Shown: positions 1 through 7,824 of the stretch, in pieces | Position numbering within the stretch: the stretch's first letter is position 1 | Layout: every line of letters begins with the position of its first letter | Assembly: GCA_002352635.1 (NCBI GenBank) | Contig: DEIT01000179.1 | Span: 1,018 to 20,584 of the forward strand | Length of the DNA: 19,567 bases | Direction of reading: 5' to 3' | Source of the DNA: Hyphomicrobiaceae bacterium UBA2767 | GTDB taxonomy: Bacteria; Pseudomonadota; Alphaproteobacteria; Rhizobiales; Methyloligellaceae | Position numbers and translations under genes: made by a program | Notes under the pieces: generated by a model | Databases searched by the model: none | Seen by the model: only the letters and a program-made list of their open reading frames with translations | Told to the model about the DNA's origin: nothing

Positions 1-404
1 TCCAGCGTGTTCCAACCCATATGGGGAATTTTGAGTGTCCTGTCCGAGGGCTCGATGGCACGCACCTCCCCACCAATCCAGCCGAAGCCAGGCCATTCGC
101 CGTGTTCCAACCCGCGTTCAGCCATCAGCTGCATGCCGACACAAATACCCAGGAAAGGTCTGCCTTTTTTAACAACCGCCTCTTGCAAGGCGTCCATCAT
201 TCCGTCGACCCCCAGCAATCCGGAACGGCAGTCCGCGAATGCGCCGACACCGGGAAGAACAACCCGGTCCGCGCGCGCGACCTCATCCGGATTGGCGGTC
301 ACCGATATAGAGAGGCCAGCTCCGGTTTCCGCGTTCATGCGCTCAAACGCCTTGGCGGCTGAGTGGAGATTGCCGGAGCCGTAATTGATGATCGCAACGG
401 ACAT
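1..404 (-). CDS. hisH: Imidazole glycerol phosphate synthase, glutaminase subunit HisH (3' end outside window)
   Basis: HisH is the glutamine amidotransferase subunit that hands ammonia to HisF in the fifth step of histidine synthesis, also producing AICAR. Reading leftward from the ATG at 404, 134 residues are visible before the window edge. They start MSVAIINYGSGNLHS, contain the oxyanion-strand motif LPGVGAF (about 50-56) and the nucleophile elbow GICVGMQL with Cys88, and run to PHMGWNTL. The catalytic His and Glu near the C-terminus lie off the window. The gene begins only 9 bases after the stop of the DUF2628 gene, so the two are probably co-transcribed with hisB. The family is about 200-216 residues, so roughly a third is missing because of the window boundary, not a mutation. 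Confidence 0.95.
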   Translation of the reverse strand, partial: MSVAIINYGSGNLHSAAKAFERMNAETGAGLSISVTANPDEVARADRVVLPGVGAFADCRSGLLGVDGMMDALQEAVVKKGRPFLGICVGMQLMAERGLEHGEWPGFGWIGGEVRAIEPSDRTLKIPHMGWNTL

Positions 405-413
405 GGGATTCGC

Positions 414-932
414 CTAGGTATTGGGTTCTGGAAACAGTCCGATCACGTCATCGTCGGCCGCACCGGACGGACGCGTGGAAGTTGACGGATTTGCCTCGTG
501 CGGACCGGCTGCAGGCTGTTGTGAGCCAGGACTAACTGGCTGTTCCTGGTTTGCCAGCCAGCCATCGAAAAAGCGCGTCTCGCACTCAGCCCGGTTACGG
601 CCGGTTACGATCCCTGCGAACACATAGCCCTTGCGCGCAAGTGTCCAGCGGCGCAGATCATTCGCCTGGAAAGCGAAAAGCACGCTTATCCCAAGCGCAA
701 GCCAACCAGCAATTACCTCTGTAAGTCCGCCCAAAGCTAGAAGACCCTGCAGAGCCGTTATCACAATCACATAGGCCAGCAGCACCACCCACATGCAGTG
801 GAACATCATCCACAAAAGCGGAAAGAAAAGCGCAAGCCAGGCAAAGCCTTCCCTGACAAACCGGATGGCATCGGCACGCGTGGCGATGTCGCTCCCGCTG
901 TTGCCGCGCTCGTATACTGTATAGGTAGCCAC
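414..932 (-). CDS. DUF2628 domain membrane protein
   Basis: This is a 172-residue membrane protein of unknown function that looks like the DUF2628 family. The N-terminal half holds two or three hydrophobic stretches (about 29-68 and 72-90). A conserved-looking block follows, with LRRWTLARKGYVFAG, then GRNRAECETRFFDGWL. The tail is a polar, Pro/Ser/Ala-rich segment from about residue 130 and is probably disordered. Translation starts at GTG (930-932), with a good GGAAGGGA-like ribosome site just upstream on the minus strand. A small DUF2628 gene wedged between hisB and hisH is a recurring arrangement in rhizobia, which suggests operon membership, but no link to histidine synthesis can be read from the sequence. 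Confidence 0.85.
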   Translation of the reverse strand: MATYTVYERGNSGSDIATRADAIRFVREGFAWLALFFPLLWMMFHCMWVVLLAYVIVITALQGLLALGGLTEVIAGWLALGISVLFAFQANDLRRWTLARKGYVFAGIVTGRNRAECETRFFDGWLANQEQPVSPGSQQPAAGPHEANPSTSTRPSGAADDDVIGLFPEPNT

Positions 933-971
933 GTCCCTTCCCCGATTTCCAAGCGCCCGTCCCAGGCAAGT

Positions 972-1577
972 TCACTCGCTCAGAGTTCCCTTGGTCGATG
1001 GCACCCTGTCCGCCTGGCGCGGGTCGATGGCAAGTGCCTGGCCGAGCGCACGCGCAAGTCCCTTGTAGCAGGACTCGATCATATGGTGATTGTTGTCGCC
1101 ATAGAGGCACTCAACATGAAGCGTTAATCCCGCATTTTGCGCGAAAGCCTGAAACCATTCACGGAACAGTTCTGTGTCCATGTCACCAATTTTGGGTCGT
1201 GTGAGGTTTACTTTCCACACCAGATACGGGCGGCCGGAGATATCAAGGGCAACGCGGGTCAGTGACTCGTCCATCGGCAGATAGGCCGAAGCAAAGCGGG
1301 TGATGCCGCGTTTGTCGCCAAGCGCTTCGGTTAGTGCCTGGCCAAGTGCGATCCCGGCATCTTCCGTGGTGTGATGCTGGTCTACGTGCAGATCGCCCTT
1401 GGCTTTCAGTGTAATATCCATCAGGGAATGGCGCGCGACCTGATCCAGCATATGGTCGAGAAAACCGATACCCGTTTCAATGTCCGATTGGCCGGTTCCG
1501 TCGATATTCAAGGCGACCGAAATCTGGGTTTCCCTGGTGTTGCGCTCGAGGCTCGCTTTGCGCATGGATTTACTCAC
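972..1577 (-). CDS. hisB: Imidazoleglycerol-phosphate dehydratase HisB
   Basis: HisB is the Mn-dependent enzyme that dehydrates imidazole glycerol phosphate to imidazole acetol phosphate in histidine synthesis. It is the monofunctional type, without the phosphatase domain found in enterobacteria. Visible metal-binding motifs are GFLDHMLDQVARHS, the run HQHHTTEDAGIALGQ, and DNNHHMIESCYKGLARAL near the end. The reading frame is open further upstream, to 1634, but that extension (MKEVLHRRRDEHIC) looks unlike the family. I prefer the GTG at 1575-1577 (VSKSMRKASLERNT, 201 residues). The ATG at 1563-1565 (MRKASLERNT, 197 residues) is equally possible, and neither has a strong ribosome site. The gene diverges from hslV and leads the hisB-DUF2628-hisH group. 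Confidence 0.93.
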   Translation of the reverse strand: MSKSMRKASLERNTRETQISVALNIDGTGQSDIETGIGFLDHMLDQVARHSLMDITLKAKGDLHVDQHHTTEDAGIALGQALTEALGDKRGITRFASAYLPMDESLTRVALDISGRPYLVWKVNLTRPKIGDMDTELFREWFQAFAQNAGLTLHVECLYGDNNHHMIESCYKGLARALGQALAIDPRQADRVPSTKGTLSE

Positions 1578-1715
1578 TGTTCCATTTTTCTGGCAGATAT
1601 GCTCATCTCGGCGCCGGTGTAGCACCTCTTTCAACCAAGCGCCATTCTCTGCGCAAGGCTTGGTTTCCCGCAGTGGCAGGGCCGTTCACCATAAATTGCA
1701 CGAAAGGCCCGAACC

Positions 1716-1747
1716 CTTGACTTGGCATGGCAAGATGCCGATATGGC
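1716..1747 (+). promoter_or_regulatory. Candidate heat-shock (RpoH/sigma-32) promoter for hslVU
   Basis: CTTG at 1716-1719 is followed after 18 bases by CCGATATGG starting at 1738. The alphaproteobacterial RpoH consensus is CTTG, 17-18 bases, then CYTATnTnnG. The -35 element and spacing fit, and the -10 element differs at its third position and at its final G. hslVU is a classic heat-shock operon, so such a promoter is expected here. The problem is distance: a transcript would start only about 5 bases before the preferred hslV ATG at 1757, which implies an almost leaderless message or a later start codon. Confidence 0.35.
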
Positions 1748-1756
1748 GAGAACGAT

Positions 1757-2329
1757 ATGCAGAATATGAACAATTCCGGATCCTCAGAGAATCTCTGGCA
1801 CGGCACGACGATTCTGACTGTCCGTAAGGGCGGAAAGGTCATTATTGCCGGTGACGGCCAGGTAAGCCTCGGCAATACGGTCATCAAAGCCAATGCGCAA
1901 AAAGTCCGCGCACTTGGCACGGGTGGTGTGATCGCGGGTTTTGCTGGCGCTACGGCTGACGCCTTTACCCTGTTCGAACGGCTTGAAAACAAGCTTGAAC
2001 GTTATCCCGATCAGCTCAAGCGTGCATGCGTTGAACTCGCCAAGGACTGGCGCACCGATCGCTATCTGCGCCGCCTGGAAGCCATGATGATCGTCGCCGA
2101 CAAGGGAGAATCGCTGGTTCTTACCGGTACAGGTGATGTGCTGGAACCCGAAGGAGGTCTGATGGGCATTGGATCGGGCGGCAACTATGCACTGGCCGCA
2201 GCGCGCGCGCTCATCGATACTGAAATGAGTGCAGAGGACATTGCCCAAAAAGCAATGGCTGTCGCGGCGGAAATCTGTGTATTCACCAACGACCAAGTCG
2301 TCATTGAAAGTCTGGATGCCGGTAAATAG
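1757..2329 (+). CDS. hslV: ATP-dependent protease subunit HslV (ClpQ)
   Basis: HslV is the proteasome-beta-like peptidase that forms a double hexamer capped by HslU and degrades misfolded proteins in the cytoplasm. The protein has the typical HslV core: TTILTVRKGGKVIIAGDGQV, GFAGATADAFTLFERLE, ELAKDWRTDRYLR and GIGSGGNYALAAARAL. The catalytic nucleophile is expected to be the first Thr of the TTIL motif. From the ATG at 1757 this is Thr17, so a 16-residue propeptide-like leader would have to be removed. Many HslV proteins start as MTTI with almost no leader. In-frame ATGs at 1727, 1757 and 1766 are possible; 1757 has a GGCGAG sequence 6 bases upstream and gives 190 residues. hslU follows after 56 bases. 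Confidence 0.95.
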   Translation: MQNMNNSGSSENLWHGTTILTVRKGGKVIIAGDGQVSLGNTVIKANAQKVRALGTGGVIAGFAGATADAFTLFERLENKLERYPDQLKRACVELAKDWRTDRYLRRLEAMMIVADKGESLVLTGTGDVLEPEGGLMGIGSGGNYALAAARALIDTEMSAEDIAQKAMAVAAEICVFTNDQVVIESLDAGK

Positions 2330-2385
2330 GCGCCAACTGCGATCGCCGGAACCTCAATCTCAGTGAAATCAGAAAAAACCAGGAT

Positions 2386-3693
2386 ATGACCAACTTTTCT
2401 CCCCGCGAAATCGTTTCAGAACTCGATCGCTACATCATCGGTCAGAAAGCTGCCAAGCGTGCGGTCGCCATCGCGCTTAGAAATCGCTGGCGCCGACAGC
2501 AGCTCGAGGGTGAGCTGCGCGAAGAGGTGTTGCCGAAAAACATTCTGATGATCGGGCCGACCGGCGTCGGCAAGACGGAGATCTCCCGCCGTCTGGCAAA
2601 GCTCGCCAATGCTCCCTTTATCAAGGTTGAGGCCACGAAGTTCACCGAGGTTGGTTATGTCGGCCGGGATGTGGAGCAGATTGTCCGCGACCTTATGGAG
2701 GCATCGATCGGCCTCGTACGTGAAGACAAACGCAAGGAGGTTTCGGCCAAGGCGCATCTGATGGCGGAGGAGCGCGTAATCGATGCACTCGTCGGCGAAA
2801 ACGCGCAAAAAGGTACGCGCGAATCCTTCCGAACCAAGCTCCGTGACGGCGAGCTGGACGACAAAGAGATCGAAGTGCAGGTGGCAGACCACGGTTCCGG
2901 TATGCCCTCGATTGACATTCCCGGTATGCCGGGCAGTCAGGTCGGTATGATCAATATCGGCGACATCATGGGTAAGGCGTTCGGACAACGCACCAAGCCG
3001 CGCCGGGTCTCGGTAAAAGAGAGCTACGAAATCTTGCTGGCGGAAGAGTCGGATAAGCTCATCGACGACGACGTCATATTCCAGGAAGCCATATCCATTG
3101 TCGAGAACAACGGGATCGTGTTTCTCGACGAGATCGACAAGATTTGCGCGCGTGAAGAACGCGTTGGCGGCGATGTCTCCCGCGAAGGCGTGCAGCGCGA
3201 CCTGCTTCCGCTGATCGAGGGAACCACGGTTGCCACGAAATACGGTCCGGTGAAAACCGACCATATTCTGTTCATCGCATCAGGCGCGTTCCATGTTGCA
3301 AAGCCTTCCGACCTGCTGCCCGAGCTTCAGGGCCGGTTGCCGATCCGCGTTGAACTGCGTGCACTCACCAAGGATGATTTCAAGCGTATCCTCACCGAGC
3401 CACGGGCAAGCCTTATCAAGCAATATGTAGCGCTGATGAAGACTGAAGGCGTTGAGCTGGATTTCACTGAAGATGGCGTGGATGCAATCGCCGACATCGC
3501 GGTCGAGGTGAATTCAAACGTTGAGAATATCGGCGCGCGTCGCTTGATGACGGTGATGGAAAAAATTCTCGACGAAATCAGCTTCGACGCAACCGACTAT
3601 GACGGCGAGAAAATTGTCATCAATGAGAAACATGTCCGCGACAATATCGGCGATTTGGCCAAGAACGCGGATCTTTCGAAATTCATTCTCTAA
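2386..3693 (+). CDS. hslU: ATP-dependent protease ATPase subunit HslU (ClpY)
   Basis: HslU is the AAA+ unfoldase that threads substrates into HslV. At 435 residues it is full length. The Walker A motif GPTGVGKTE is at 57-65, the pore-loop GYVG at 90-93, Walker B VFLDEIDKI at 245-253, and a sensor-2-type GARRL lies in the C-terminal domain. The intermediate (I) domain occupies roughly residues 105-235. The protein ends KFIL, matching the hydrophobic C-terminal tail that docks into pockets on HslV and activates the peptidase. The ATG at 2386 gives the classical start MTNFSPREIVSELDRYIIGQ. It is the second gene of the operon and converges with the Smr-domain gene, with no strong terminator visible in the 52-base gap. 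Confidence 0.97.
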   Translation: MTNFSPREIVSELDRYIIGQKAAKRAVAIALRNRWRRQQLEGELREEVLPKNILMIGPTGVGKTEISRRLAKLANAPFIKVEATKFTEVGYVGRDVEQIVRDLMEASIGLVREDKRKEVSAKAHLMAEERVIDALVGENAQKGTRESFRTKLRDGELDDKEIEVQVADHGSGMPSIDIPGMPGSQVGMINIGDIMGKAFGQRTKPRRVSVKESYEILLAEESDKLIDDDVIFQEAISIVENNGIVFLDEIDKICAREERVGGDVSREGVQRDLLPLIEGTTVATKYGPVKTDHILFIASGAFHVAKPSDLLPELQGRLPIRVELRALTKDDFKRILTEPRASLIKQYVALMKTEGVELDFTEDGVDAIADIAVEVNSNVENIGARRLMTVMEKILDEISFDATDYDGEKIVINEKHVRDNIGDLAKNADLSKFIL

Positions 3694-3745
3694 GATTGAG
3701 AAGCGTCGATAATTCCAAACTCCTCACGTCCATGCGTTGCAGATG

Positions 3746-4336
3746 TTAGGATGGATTTCCTCGCCTGATCCGCACATAGAGAGCACCCTCCCCGCCATGC
3801 CGTTTTTGAGCGGGCGAAAAACTCACAACCCATTGCCGGAACTCAGGCTCCGAAAGCCAGCGTGGCACCTCTCGATTGAGCACACCGCGGGTGGGGGCTG
3901 CCCCCTCATCCCGTCGCCCCCCTTTGCCCGTAATGACGAGAACATAGCGATGGCCGTCGGCCTGAGCACGGGCCAGAAATGACGTGAGCATGCGATGCGC
4001 TTCGAGCTGTCGCGCACCATGCAAGTCAATTCGCGCATCAACGCTGACGCGACCGATACCCAAACTGCGAGCTTCGCGTTTATCAATGCTTGCAAGAGAT
4101 GGTATCGACCGGCGCGACCGTTCCGCCTCGACAGGTGCGCCGCCGGTTTTGGCTACAGGCTGGCGCTTTGAAACTTGACGAGGAGGCGCGGACTCAGGGA
4201 CTTCGGGCTGCTCAACGACGCGGTTCTTGCCTTTACGCAAGGGCTTGGCCGTGCGGGCCACACGCTCCCACAGTTCGGCATCTTCCGGCGCCAGACCGCC
4301 AGACCTTTTGGAATCCTGTTGATCGTCTTTACCCAT
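3746..4336 (-). CDS. Smr/MutS2-type domain protein
   Basis: This is a 196-residue protein with a C-terminal Smr domain, a fold found in MutS2 and in stand-alone small proteins and associated with nucleic-acid binding or nicking. The domain starts with DARIDLHG (DLHG at 104-107), continues with the helix LEAHRMLTSFL, and has VLVITGKGG (TGKG at 136-139), GVLNREVPRWL and a final YVRIRRG strand. Residues 1-90 are charged and Pro-rich and probably disordered. I chose the ATG at 4334-4336 (MGKDDQQDSK) because homologues begin with a similar short charged segment. A TTG at 4355-4357, only 5 bases after the mltA stop and with an AGGA upstream, is a real alternative that adds seven residues. It lies immediately downstream of mltA, so the pair is probably one transcript. 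The cellular role is unknown. Confidence 0.88.
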   Translation of the reverse strand: MGKDDQQDSKRSGGLAPEDAELWERVARTAKPLRKGKNRVVEQPEVPESAPPRQVSKRQPVAKTGGAPVEAERSRRSIPSLASIDKREARSLGIGRVSVDARIDLHGARQLEAHRMLTSFLARAQADGHRYVLVITGKGGRRDEGAAPTRGVLNREVPRWLSEPEFRQWVVSFSPAQKRHGGEGALYVRIRRGNPS

Positions 4337-4362
4337 GGCAGTGGGATCGTGAAGCAAGCGTC

Positions 4363-5571
4363 CTAACTTTCCGGTAAATTCTTCTTTGGCAGGAGCACCG
4401 TAAATCTCGCCGGATATTTGGTCCTACCGGCGATTTTTCCGGCCGCGTCGCCAGAGCCCCAGAATATGTCACCTCTCTCCCGGCCTTTGATCGCCGAGCC
4501 CGCGTCCTGGGCAATCATCAAATGTGAGAATCCTTGGATCCCCGGCGATTTGAATTTTGGCGCCTCAACCCAGACGGGCGTGCCCAGCACATGAATAGAG
4601 GTATCTACTGCGAGGCTCCGGCGTGGTGTCAGCGCTACGCCCTGCGCACCAACCGGGCCTGTTGCCGCCTGCTTCTTCGGCAGTTCGCGAAAAAAGATAT
4701 AAGACCGGTTTTCCCACATGAGCTCTCGTGCCTCTTTTGGGTTGGCGGCCATCCAGGCGCGAATGCCCTTCATCGACATCTTTGACTTCGGGAGCGTACC
4801 GCGCTCGATCATCAACTTGCCAATCGACGTATAGGAATACCCATTTTTTGCGGCGAAACCGATGCGCATGTGCCCGCCTTCTTCGAGCGCAATGCGGGCC
4901 GAACCCTGAATGTGCATGTAAAAAGCTTCGGCCGGATCTTCGAGATAGACGAATTCGAGGCCCTGACCTTCCAGCGCTCCTTGTTCAATCTCCTTGCGAT
5001 CATGATACGGCACAACACCGTCGGCAGTTTTCCGCCCTGCCGTCATTTGGTGATTGCGTTTGGCCCGGTCCCTATCCGGATAGAGCTGCACTAGATCGTC
5101 TGGCACCCGGTAAACAGGCACATTGAACCGCTTCGATGGCGTTCGCGAACCGGGAAGTTCCGGCTCATAGTATCCTGTCACCAGCCCCTCTTGAGCATCA
5201 TCGTCATAGTGATGCGGTGTGAAATGCGTCTCAAAGAAGCGGCGAGCCTCACGGTCGGAGAGACCGCTATCCAATGCCAGTGCCTTCCGGCAAACGGCAG
5301 CCAGAACCTTATATTTGCTCGGTTTTTTGCTCGATGAGCTGTTACGCACATCCGCCCGTTTGACAATCTTTAAACAGGAGCGGCGAAAGGCGGCAAAGGC
5401 AGCTGCGTGATCGTCGCTTTTCCAACCTTCGATGTCAGAAAAGTCGATCGTGTTGAAACCGGGTCGCTGCTCATCCATCGGTTTTGGAGATGTCCAGACG
5501 TAGATACCGAACGCCAATACAAATGCCGCGACACCGAAGAGGCCAAACCATATCTGCCATGCGCGCATCAT
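4363..5571 (-). CDS. mltA: Membrane-bound lytic murein transglycosylase A (MltA family)
   Basis: MltA enzymes cleave the beta-1,4 bond of peptidoglycan to leave 1,6-anhydromuramic acid, helping to remodel the cell wall. The 402-residue protein starts with a hydrophobic anchor or signal segment (about 6-27) without a lipobox Cys, so it is probably an uncleaved anchor and not a lipoprotein. The MltA domain is seen in GYYEPE (133-138) and HIQGSARI (220-227). It is followed by the 3D domain with AVDTS (321-325), AQDAGSAIKG (354-363) and RGDIFWGSG (366-374); the Asp residues of this last region are the expected catalytic and structural acids. The frame is open to a GTG at 5592, but the ATG at 5571 has GGGAG 6 bases upstream and is preferred. 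It lies between the Tim44-like gene (78-base gap) and the Smr gene. Confidence 0.93.
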   Translation of the reverse strand: MMRAWQIWFGLFGVAAFVLAFGIYVWTSPKPMDEQRPGFNTIDFSDIEGWKSDDHAAAFAAFRRSCLKIVKRADVRNSSSSKKPSKYKVLAAVCRKALALDSGLSDREARRFFETHFTPHHYDDDAQEGLVTGYYEPELPGSRTPSKRFNVPVYRVPDDLVQLYPDRDRAKRNHQMTAGRKTADGVVPYHDRKEIEQGALEGQGLEFVYLEDPAEAFYMHIQGSARIALEEGGHMRIGFAAKNGYSYTSIGKLMIERGTLPKSKMSMKGIRAWMAANPKEARELMWENRSYIFFRELPKKQAATGPVGAQGVALTPRRSLAVDTSIHVLGTPVWVEAPKFKSPGIQGFSHLMIAQDAGSAIKGRERGDIFWGSGDAAGKIAGRTKYPARFTVLLPKKNLPES

Positions 5572-5649
5572 GCGCGACTCCCGCGCGTGCACGCAATATC
5601 CAAGCCGGCAATCGTCAGGAGAACATTTCCACGCAACCCGCTATGGCGG

Positions 5650-6369
5650 CTAATTGGCGGCTTCAGTCGCGACAAGTTTCCAGTTCGGATCGCGGGACGA
5701 AATATCACGGGCAAAAGTCCAGATGTCAGTGACTTCACGTACCTTTTTCGGATCACCGTCGATTACTTTTCCGTCTTTATCCGAAGTTGAGGTGATGAGT
5801 TCGCTGACGAATTTGACCGTCACCTGAGCCATTTTGCGTTTGAATTCGGCTTCTATGATGTCAGCCTTGTTGATGCCAACGAAGCTCGAGTCGACCTTCT
5901 CACCGCGGTCCTCCCGCTCATCGAGCGCACCAACAAATCCATCATAGACGTCCTTGCCGAGCAGTTGGCGAAGAGCGCGCCGATCACCGCCAGCAAATGC
6001 CATAACAATCATTTCATAAGCAGCTTTCGCACCACTCAGAAATTGCTCTGGGTCGAACTCCGCGTCGGACTTGGCGATGTCGGTCAAACCCTTTTCAAGG
6101 GGGCTTCCCTTCGGCGCGAATTTCTTAATGCGTTCTGCGATGCTCTTGGCAGGTTCCACAGACCCGTCATCCCGGCCACGAGGCAACGGGACAACTGTAT
6201 CCTGTGCACCCGGCTTGGCGGTTGGCGAATTCGAGTCTGATGCGGCATAGGGGTCGTAGGGCTGACGCTCATTGCCTGTGCGCCGACCAAGCACATTTCT
6301 CAACCGGAGGAATATGACCACCGCAAGAATAAGAAACAGAAGCGTAGAGATGTCGAACATTTCGCCCAT
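5650..6369 (-). CDS. Tim44/TimA-like domain membrane protein
   Basis: This 239-residue protein combines one N-terminal transmembrane helix (about MFDISTLLFLILAVVIFLRL) with a C-terminal Tim44-like domain. The same domain in mitochondria tethers Hsp70 to the import channel. In alphaproteobacteria such proteins are found in the inner membrane and their role is not firmly established. After the helix comes RNVLGRRTGNERQPYDPY, a Pro/charged linker, then the domain from about residue 100 with FLSGAKAAYEMIVMAFAGGDRRALRQLL and ending in NWKLVATEAA. The frame is open to 6456, but that upstream part (MYVHGRHLISSSS) looks non-coding. I use the ATG at 6367-6369 (MGEMFDIS); the ATG at 6358-6360 is a close alternative. 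It is divergent from fxsA and upstream of mltA. Confidence 0.88.
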   Translation of the reverse strand: MGEMFDISTLLFLILAVVIFLRLRNVLGRRTGNERQPYDPYAASDSNSPTAKPGAQDTVVPLPRGRDDGSVEPAKSIAERIKKFAPKGSPLEKGLTDIAKSDAEFDPEQFLSGAKAAYEMIVMAFAGGDRRALRQLLGKDVYDGFVGALDEREDRGEKVDSSFVGINKADIIEAEFKRKMAQVTVKFVSELITSTSDKDGKVIDGDPKKVREVTDIWTFARDISSRDPNWKLVATEAAN

Positions 6370-6595
6370 GACATTCACAATTCCGGTTAGACAGCCTCGG
6401 GCCGCATCTTCGATTTCCGATGATGATGATATAAGGTGCCGACCATGTACATACAATTCAACACGGGGCGACTTAGTGAGCCCGGACTCTGTCGGTGCAT
6501 TTGGACTAACTTAGGGCATTGCACCGCCCAAGCCAACTCTCAATCCGGCGACGCTGCCGCAAATACAAAGACGAATTTCACCCAGGCATGATTTT

Positions 6596-7147
6596 ATGAA
6601 GCTCTTTTTTCTCCTGCTGTTTATCGTAGTTCCGATCATCGAGCTCGCCATCCTCATAAAGGTTGGCGAAATTATCGGCGTCATTCCAACGATATTGCTT
6701 GTGATTTCGACAGCGGTAATCGGCGTTTCACTGCTCAAACGTCAGGGAATCGCTGCTCTTGACGGCGCACGTCAATCGCTAGAAGCGGGAAAATTCCCAG
6801 TCGACTCAGTCGTCGATGCGGCCTGCCTTCTTGTTGCCGGGGCATTTCTCCTTGCGCCGGGTTTACTGACGGATACCTTGGGGTTTCTCCTGCTTGTGCC
6901 CAGCCTGCGGCGCGGTGTTGCCCATTGGCTTTTTGACAGGCTCGTCGCATCGGGAAATGTCCATTTTCAGGATTTCAACACGGACGGCGGCGGACCGCGT
7001 CAAGATGGCGCGCCCTCCGCGGGCGGGCACACGATTGAAACTGAGTATGAAGACCTCGACAGATCGGATGCGGCGCCGGACCGTGAGCCGCGTGGTATTT
7101 CCGATCACAGAGATTCGCCTTGGGGGAAAAACCGCAAGCCACGTTAA
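6596..7147 (+). CDS. fxsA: FxsA family cytoplasmic membrane protein
   Basis: FxsA proteins are small inner-membrane proteins. Overproduction of E. coli FxsA relieves F-plasmid exclusion of phage T7, but the normal function is unknown. The 183-residue product has the typical start MKLFFLLLFIVVPIIELAIL, then hydrophobic segments at about 28-47 and 76-103, the linking motif LLKRQGIAALDGARQSLEAG, and the family's PGLLTDTLGFLLLVPSLRR. The C-terminal tail from about residue 125 is polar and acidic and varies in the family. The ribosome site is weak (AGG about 12 bases before the ATG). It diverges from the Tim44-like gene across 226 bases and is followed by secB 122 bases later. The fxsA-secB neighbourhood is common in rhizobia. 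Confidence 0.92.
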   Translation: MKLFFLLLFIVVPIIELAILIKVGEIIGVIPTILLVISTAVIGVSLLKRQGIAALDGARQSLEAGKFPVDSVVDAACLLVAGAFLLAPGLLTDTLGFLLLVPSLRRGVAHWLFDRLVASGNVHFQDFNTDGGGPRQDGAPSAGGHTIETEYEDLDRSDAAPDREPRGISDHRDSPWGKNRKPR

Positions 7148-7269
7148 CGTTCCTCACGGAATTGTGTGTCCGTTGCCCGGCGCTGTTCGGCATGTTAGCG
7201 ACAATGTGAAAATTCATCAGTTGGCCCGACGTGCAGTTGCTCGTGGGTTCACAAGGAGAGAATTGAACC

Positions 7270-7809
7270 ATGGCCAGAAAGAAAAAACCTGCGAGTGATG
7301 GCAATGGCGCTTCAAAGGAAACGGCAGCGCCAGCCGATGGAGCAGCCGATCAACAGGAAGAGGATGCCGCTCAATTCGGCGTTCTTGTTCAGTTCATCAA
7401 GGACTTTTCATTCGAAAGCCCGAATGCGCCGATGTCGCTTCAGTCACCGGGTGAAAATCCTCGGCTTGAAGTCAACGTCAACGTGCAGGTGTTGCGCCAC
7501 GACGACGAAATCTACGAAGTTGGCTTAATGGCGGAAGCGAAAGCCCAGAGTGACGCAGGCGTCATCTACAATGTCGAGGTGGTGTATGCCGGCATGTTCC
7601 GCGCCATGAATATTCCTGATGAGTATCTGACCCCGGTTCTCTTTGTTGATGCGCCGACAATCCTGTTCCCGTATCTGCGCAGGGTGGTATCGGATATTAC
7701 CCGCGATGGCGGATTTCAGCCGCTCATGCTTGATCCGATAGATTTCGGAGCACTCTATCAGCAAAGCGCAGATCAGGCGCAAATCAAGGACGCACCTACC
7801 ATCGCATAA
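7270..7809 (+). CDS. secB: Protein-export chaperone SecB
   Basis: SecB is the tetrameric cytoplasmic chaperone that keeps pre-secretory proteins unfolded and delivers them to SecA. The 179-residue protein carries recognisable SecB blocks: IKDFSFESPNAP, LEVNVNVQVLRHDDEIYEVGL, YAGMFRAMNIPDE and LFPYLRRVVSDITRDGGFQPLMLDPIDFGALY (given in parts). It is longer than E. coli SecB (155) because of a Lys-then-Ala/Glu-rich N-terminal leader of about 33 residues, which is usual for alphaproteobacterial SecB. AAGGAG lies about 12 bases before the ATG, a slightly long spacing. The gene ends 15 bases from the end of the convergent dnaQ gene, so the two transcripts probably overlap at their 3' ends. Confidence 0.96.
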   Translation: MARKKKPASDGNGASKETAAPADGAADQQEEDAAQFGVLVQFIKDFSFESPNAPMSLQSPGENPRLEVNVNVQVLRHDDEIYEVGLMAEAKAQSDAGVIYNVEVVYAGMFRAMNIPDEYLTPVLFVDAPTILFPYLRRVVSDITRDGGFQPLMLDPIDFGALYQQSADQAQIKDAPTIA

Positions 7810-7824
7810 AGGCAGAAGCATCCG

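Noticed and set aside
1578..1634. Upstream extension of hisB to a start at 1634
   Set aside because: The extra residues (MKEVLHRRRDEHICQKNGT) are Cys/Arg/His-rich and unlike HisB N-termini; the family begins near the RKASLERNT segment.
3694..3745. Possible terminator between convergent hslU and Smr genes
   Set aside because: No GC-rich stem followed by a T-run is present on either strand. Termination may be Rho-dependent or by antisense collision.
6370..6595. Divergent Tim44-like/fxsA gap searched for promoters, operators and small genes
   Set aside because: The region presumably holds two promoters, but I could not identify a -35/-10 pair or a clear repeat with confidence.
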